Below are positions 6,047-6,905 of a stretch of DNA of 6,905 nt, piece after piece. This DNA is from Sphingomonas sp. Lineage in GTDB: Bacteria > Pseudomonadota > Alphaproteobacteria > Sphingomonadales > Sphingomonadaceae. Under the pieces are notes generated by a model. The model made no database searches and was not told where the DNA came from. It saw only the letters and a program-made list of their open reading frames with translations. How positions within the stretch are numbered: position 1 is the first letter of the stretch; every line of letters starts with the position of its first letter. The position numbers were made by a program, and so were the translations under genes. Location: the NCBI GenBank assembly GCA_030824725.1, contig JAPJRE010000211.1, positions 1 to 6,905 of the forward strand, read 5' to 3'.

Positions 6047-6577
6047 TCAGTCATGTTCCACCTCGGCCCGGTCGAGCACGTCGATCAGCAGCCGGGCGCC
6101 GATGCGGTCGCGCGGGTCGAGCTCGAGCAGCTTTTCCGCCGCACGCCGGCCCTCCTCGCGCCGCCCCAGCCGCATCGAAAGATAGGCATAGCCCTTGAGC
6201 GAGAAGAGGAAGAACCGCGCCTGGAGCGCGCCCCAGTCCTCGAACGCCGCGTCACCCCGGCGAACGGCGTGCCAGTCCTCGCCGAGCAGGTTGAGCCGCA
6301 TCGCCTTGCCGACACAGGCGCAGGCGACATGCCATGCCTCCTCCAGCCGCCCCTTGTAGAAATAGAAGCGGTAGCGTGCGATCAGCACCGCGGCATGATC
6401 GGCGGCAAATCCTTCCGCCGCATCGAGATGCGTCTCGGCGACATCGCCCAGCGCATAGGTGGCGGCGGCACGGTCGAGATGATGCTGCGCCTCGGCGGGC
6501 AACCCGCCCCCCAGCAACGGGCTGGCCAGGATCGACTCCTCGAAGTCCGGGAGCGGCATGGAGCGCGGCCGGGCCAT
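6047..6577 (-). CDS. TPR-type helical protein of the nif operon
   Basis: A 176-residue, all-helical, cytoplasmic protein. Several helix pairs have tetratricopeptide-like spacing: AQHHLDRAAATYALGDVAET (about 29-48), then AAVLIARYRFYFYKGRLEEA (57-76), and ARFFLFSLKGYAYLSMRLGR (112-131) followed by REEGRRAAEKLLELDPRDR, which matches the end of a TPR repeat best. Such proteins serve as adaptors; TPR proteins of this size occur in nif clusters, but I know of no defined role. The ATG at 6577 shares one base with the stop of the IscA-like gene (TGATG), which argues for this start over an ATG 30 bases upstream or one 18 bases downstream (MPLPDFEES). Two cysteines lie close together in HVACACVGKA. Confidence 0.85.
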   Translation of the reverse strand: MARPRSMPLPDFEESILASPLLGGGLPAEAQHHLDRAAATYALGDVAETHLDAAEGFAADHAAVLIARYRFYFYKGRLEEAWHVACACVGKAMRLNLLGEDWHAVRRGDAAFEDWGALQARFFLFSLKGYAYLSMRLGRREEGRRAAEKLLELDPRDRIGARLLIDVLDRAEVEHD

Positions 6578-6900
6578 CAGGCGCTCGCCGGCGCGTGGCT
6601 GCCGCACGCGACCTGTTTGGGATCGTGGAACACCAGCCCGGTCGAGGCCGGCGTGTCGGCGAAGTCGATTGTCACCCCGTCGAGCAGGATGCGGCTCTCG
6701 GCGTTCACGAACAGCGGGATGCCGTCCACGACGAGCGCGACCTCGTTCGCGGCCGGCACAGGGGCTACGGCGACCTCCGCGCTCAATCCCGAGCAGCCGC
6801 CCGACTTGACGGCGAGGCGGAAGCCCCAGCCGGGCTGGCCGTCGGCGAGGAGCATCAGTCGCATGAAGCGTTGCGCCGATCGCGTGATCGTGAAGGTCAT
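6577..6900 (-). CDS. IscA/HesB-family Fe-S cluster assembly protein, nif-associated
   Basis: A 107-residue A-type Fe-S carrier. Residues 1-18 (MTFTITRSAQRFMRLMLL) and GWGFRLAVKSGGCSGLSAEV (24-43) match the IscA/HesB core, with Cys36 in the conserved SGGCSG. The segment GIPLFVNAESRILLDGVTID (60-79) followed by FADTPASTGLVFHDPK is also typical. The canonical C-terminal CGCG is reduced to Cys99-Gly-Ser101-His102, so only two of the three usual cysteines remain; His102 might substitute. IscA-type genes in nif clusters support Fe-S assembly for nitrogenase. The ATG at 6900 is five bases from the window edge. The frame is still open there, so a longer N-terminus cannot be excluded, but this start gives the normal family length. 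The sequence ATGA at the start suggests the unseen upstream gene overlaps by four bases. Confidence 0.92.
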   Translation of the reverse strand: MTFTITRSAQRFMRLMLLADGQPGWGFRLAVKSGGCSGLSAEVAVAPVPAANEVALVVDGIPLFVNAESRILLDGVTIDFADTPASTGLVFHDPKQVACGSHAPASA

Positions 6901-6905
6901 GATGA

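Noticed and set aside
1..6905. tRNA or rRNA genes, CRISPR arrays, insertion sequences or transposase genes
   Set aside because: No regularly spaced direct repeats, no transposase-like reading frame and no tRNA-type cloverleaf were seen by eye.

Overview
The window looks like a piece of a GC-rich alphaproteobacterial chromosome, most probably from a nitrogen-fixing sphingomonad or a close relative. Two things point there. The outer-membrane receptor has the plug sequence of the large Xanthomonas/Caulobacter/sphingomonad group of TonB-dependent receptors. The right half carries nitrogen-fixation (nif) accessory genes, with NifZ clearly recognisable. The assignment is by protein recognition, not by any database search. 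Every gene I accept is on the minus strand, so transcription runs from right to left.

Right half (about 6900 down to 3303): a tightly packed, probably single-transcript nif accessory operon. In order of transcription it holds an IscA/HesB-type Fe-S protein, a TPR-type helical protein, NifZ, a second short NifZ-like protein, a small protein with a Cys-Cys pair (possibly DUF3024-like), a 90-residue protein of DUF6129 type, a DegT/DnrJ/EryC1/StrS-fold protein, and an adrenodoxin-like [2Fe-2S] ferredoxin. Several junctions are 1- or 4-base stop/start overlaps, which suggests translational coupling. The likely shared task is maturation and electron supply of nitrogenase metalloclusters. The structural genes (nifHDK, nifEN and so on) are not in the window and probably lie beyond its right edge.

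Middle (about 3101-3302): a 200-base gap with no convincing gene. It contains several palindromes and imperfect inverted repeats, and separates the nif genes from the next unit.

Left half (3100 down to 1): a FecI-type ECF sigma factor, a FecR-type anti-sigma/transducer that overlaps its end, a 127-base AT-rich leader, and the first 494 codons of a TonB-dependent receptor with an N-terminal STN signalling domain. The receptor runs off the left edge. Together this is a complete cell-surface signalling arrangement of the FecA-FecR-FecI kind, usually used for iron-siderophore or other scarce-ligand uptake.

The most notable observation is that the DegT-fold protein in the nif operon has Gly where the pyridoxal-phosphate-binding Lys should be, so it is unlikely to be an ordinary aminotransferase. 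The IscA-like protein also lacks one of the three canonical cysteines. The operon therefore contains at least two family members with altered active sites, alongside two or three small proteins of unknown function.
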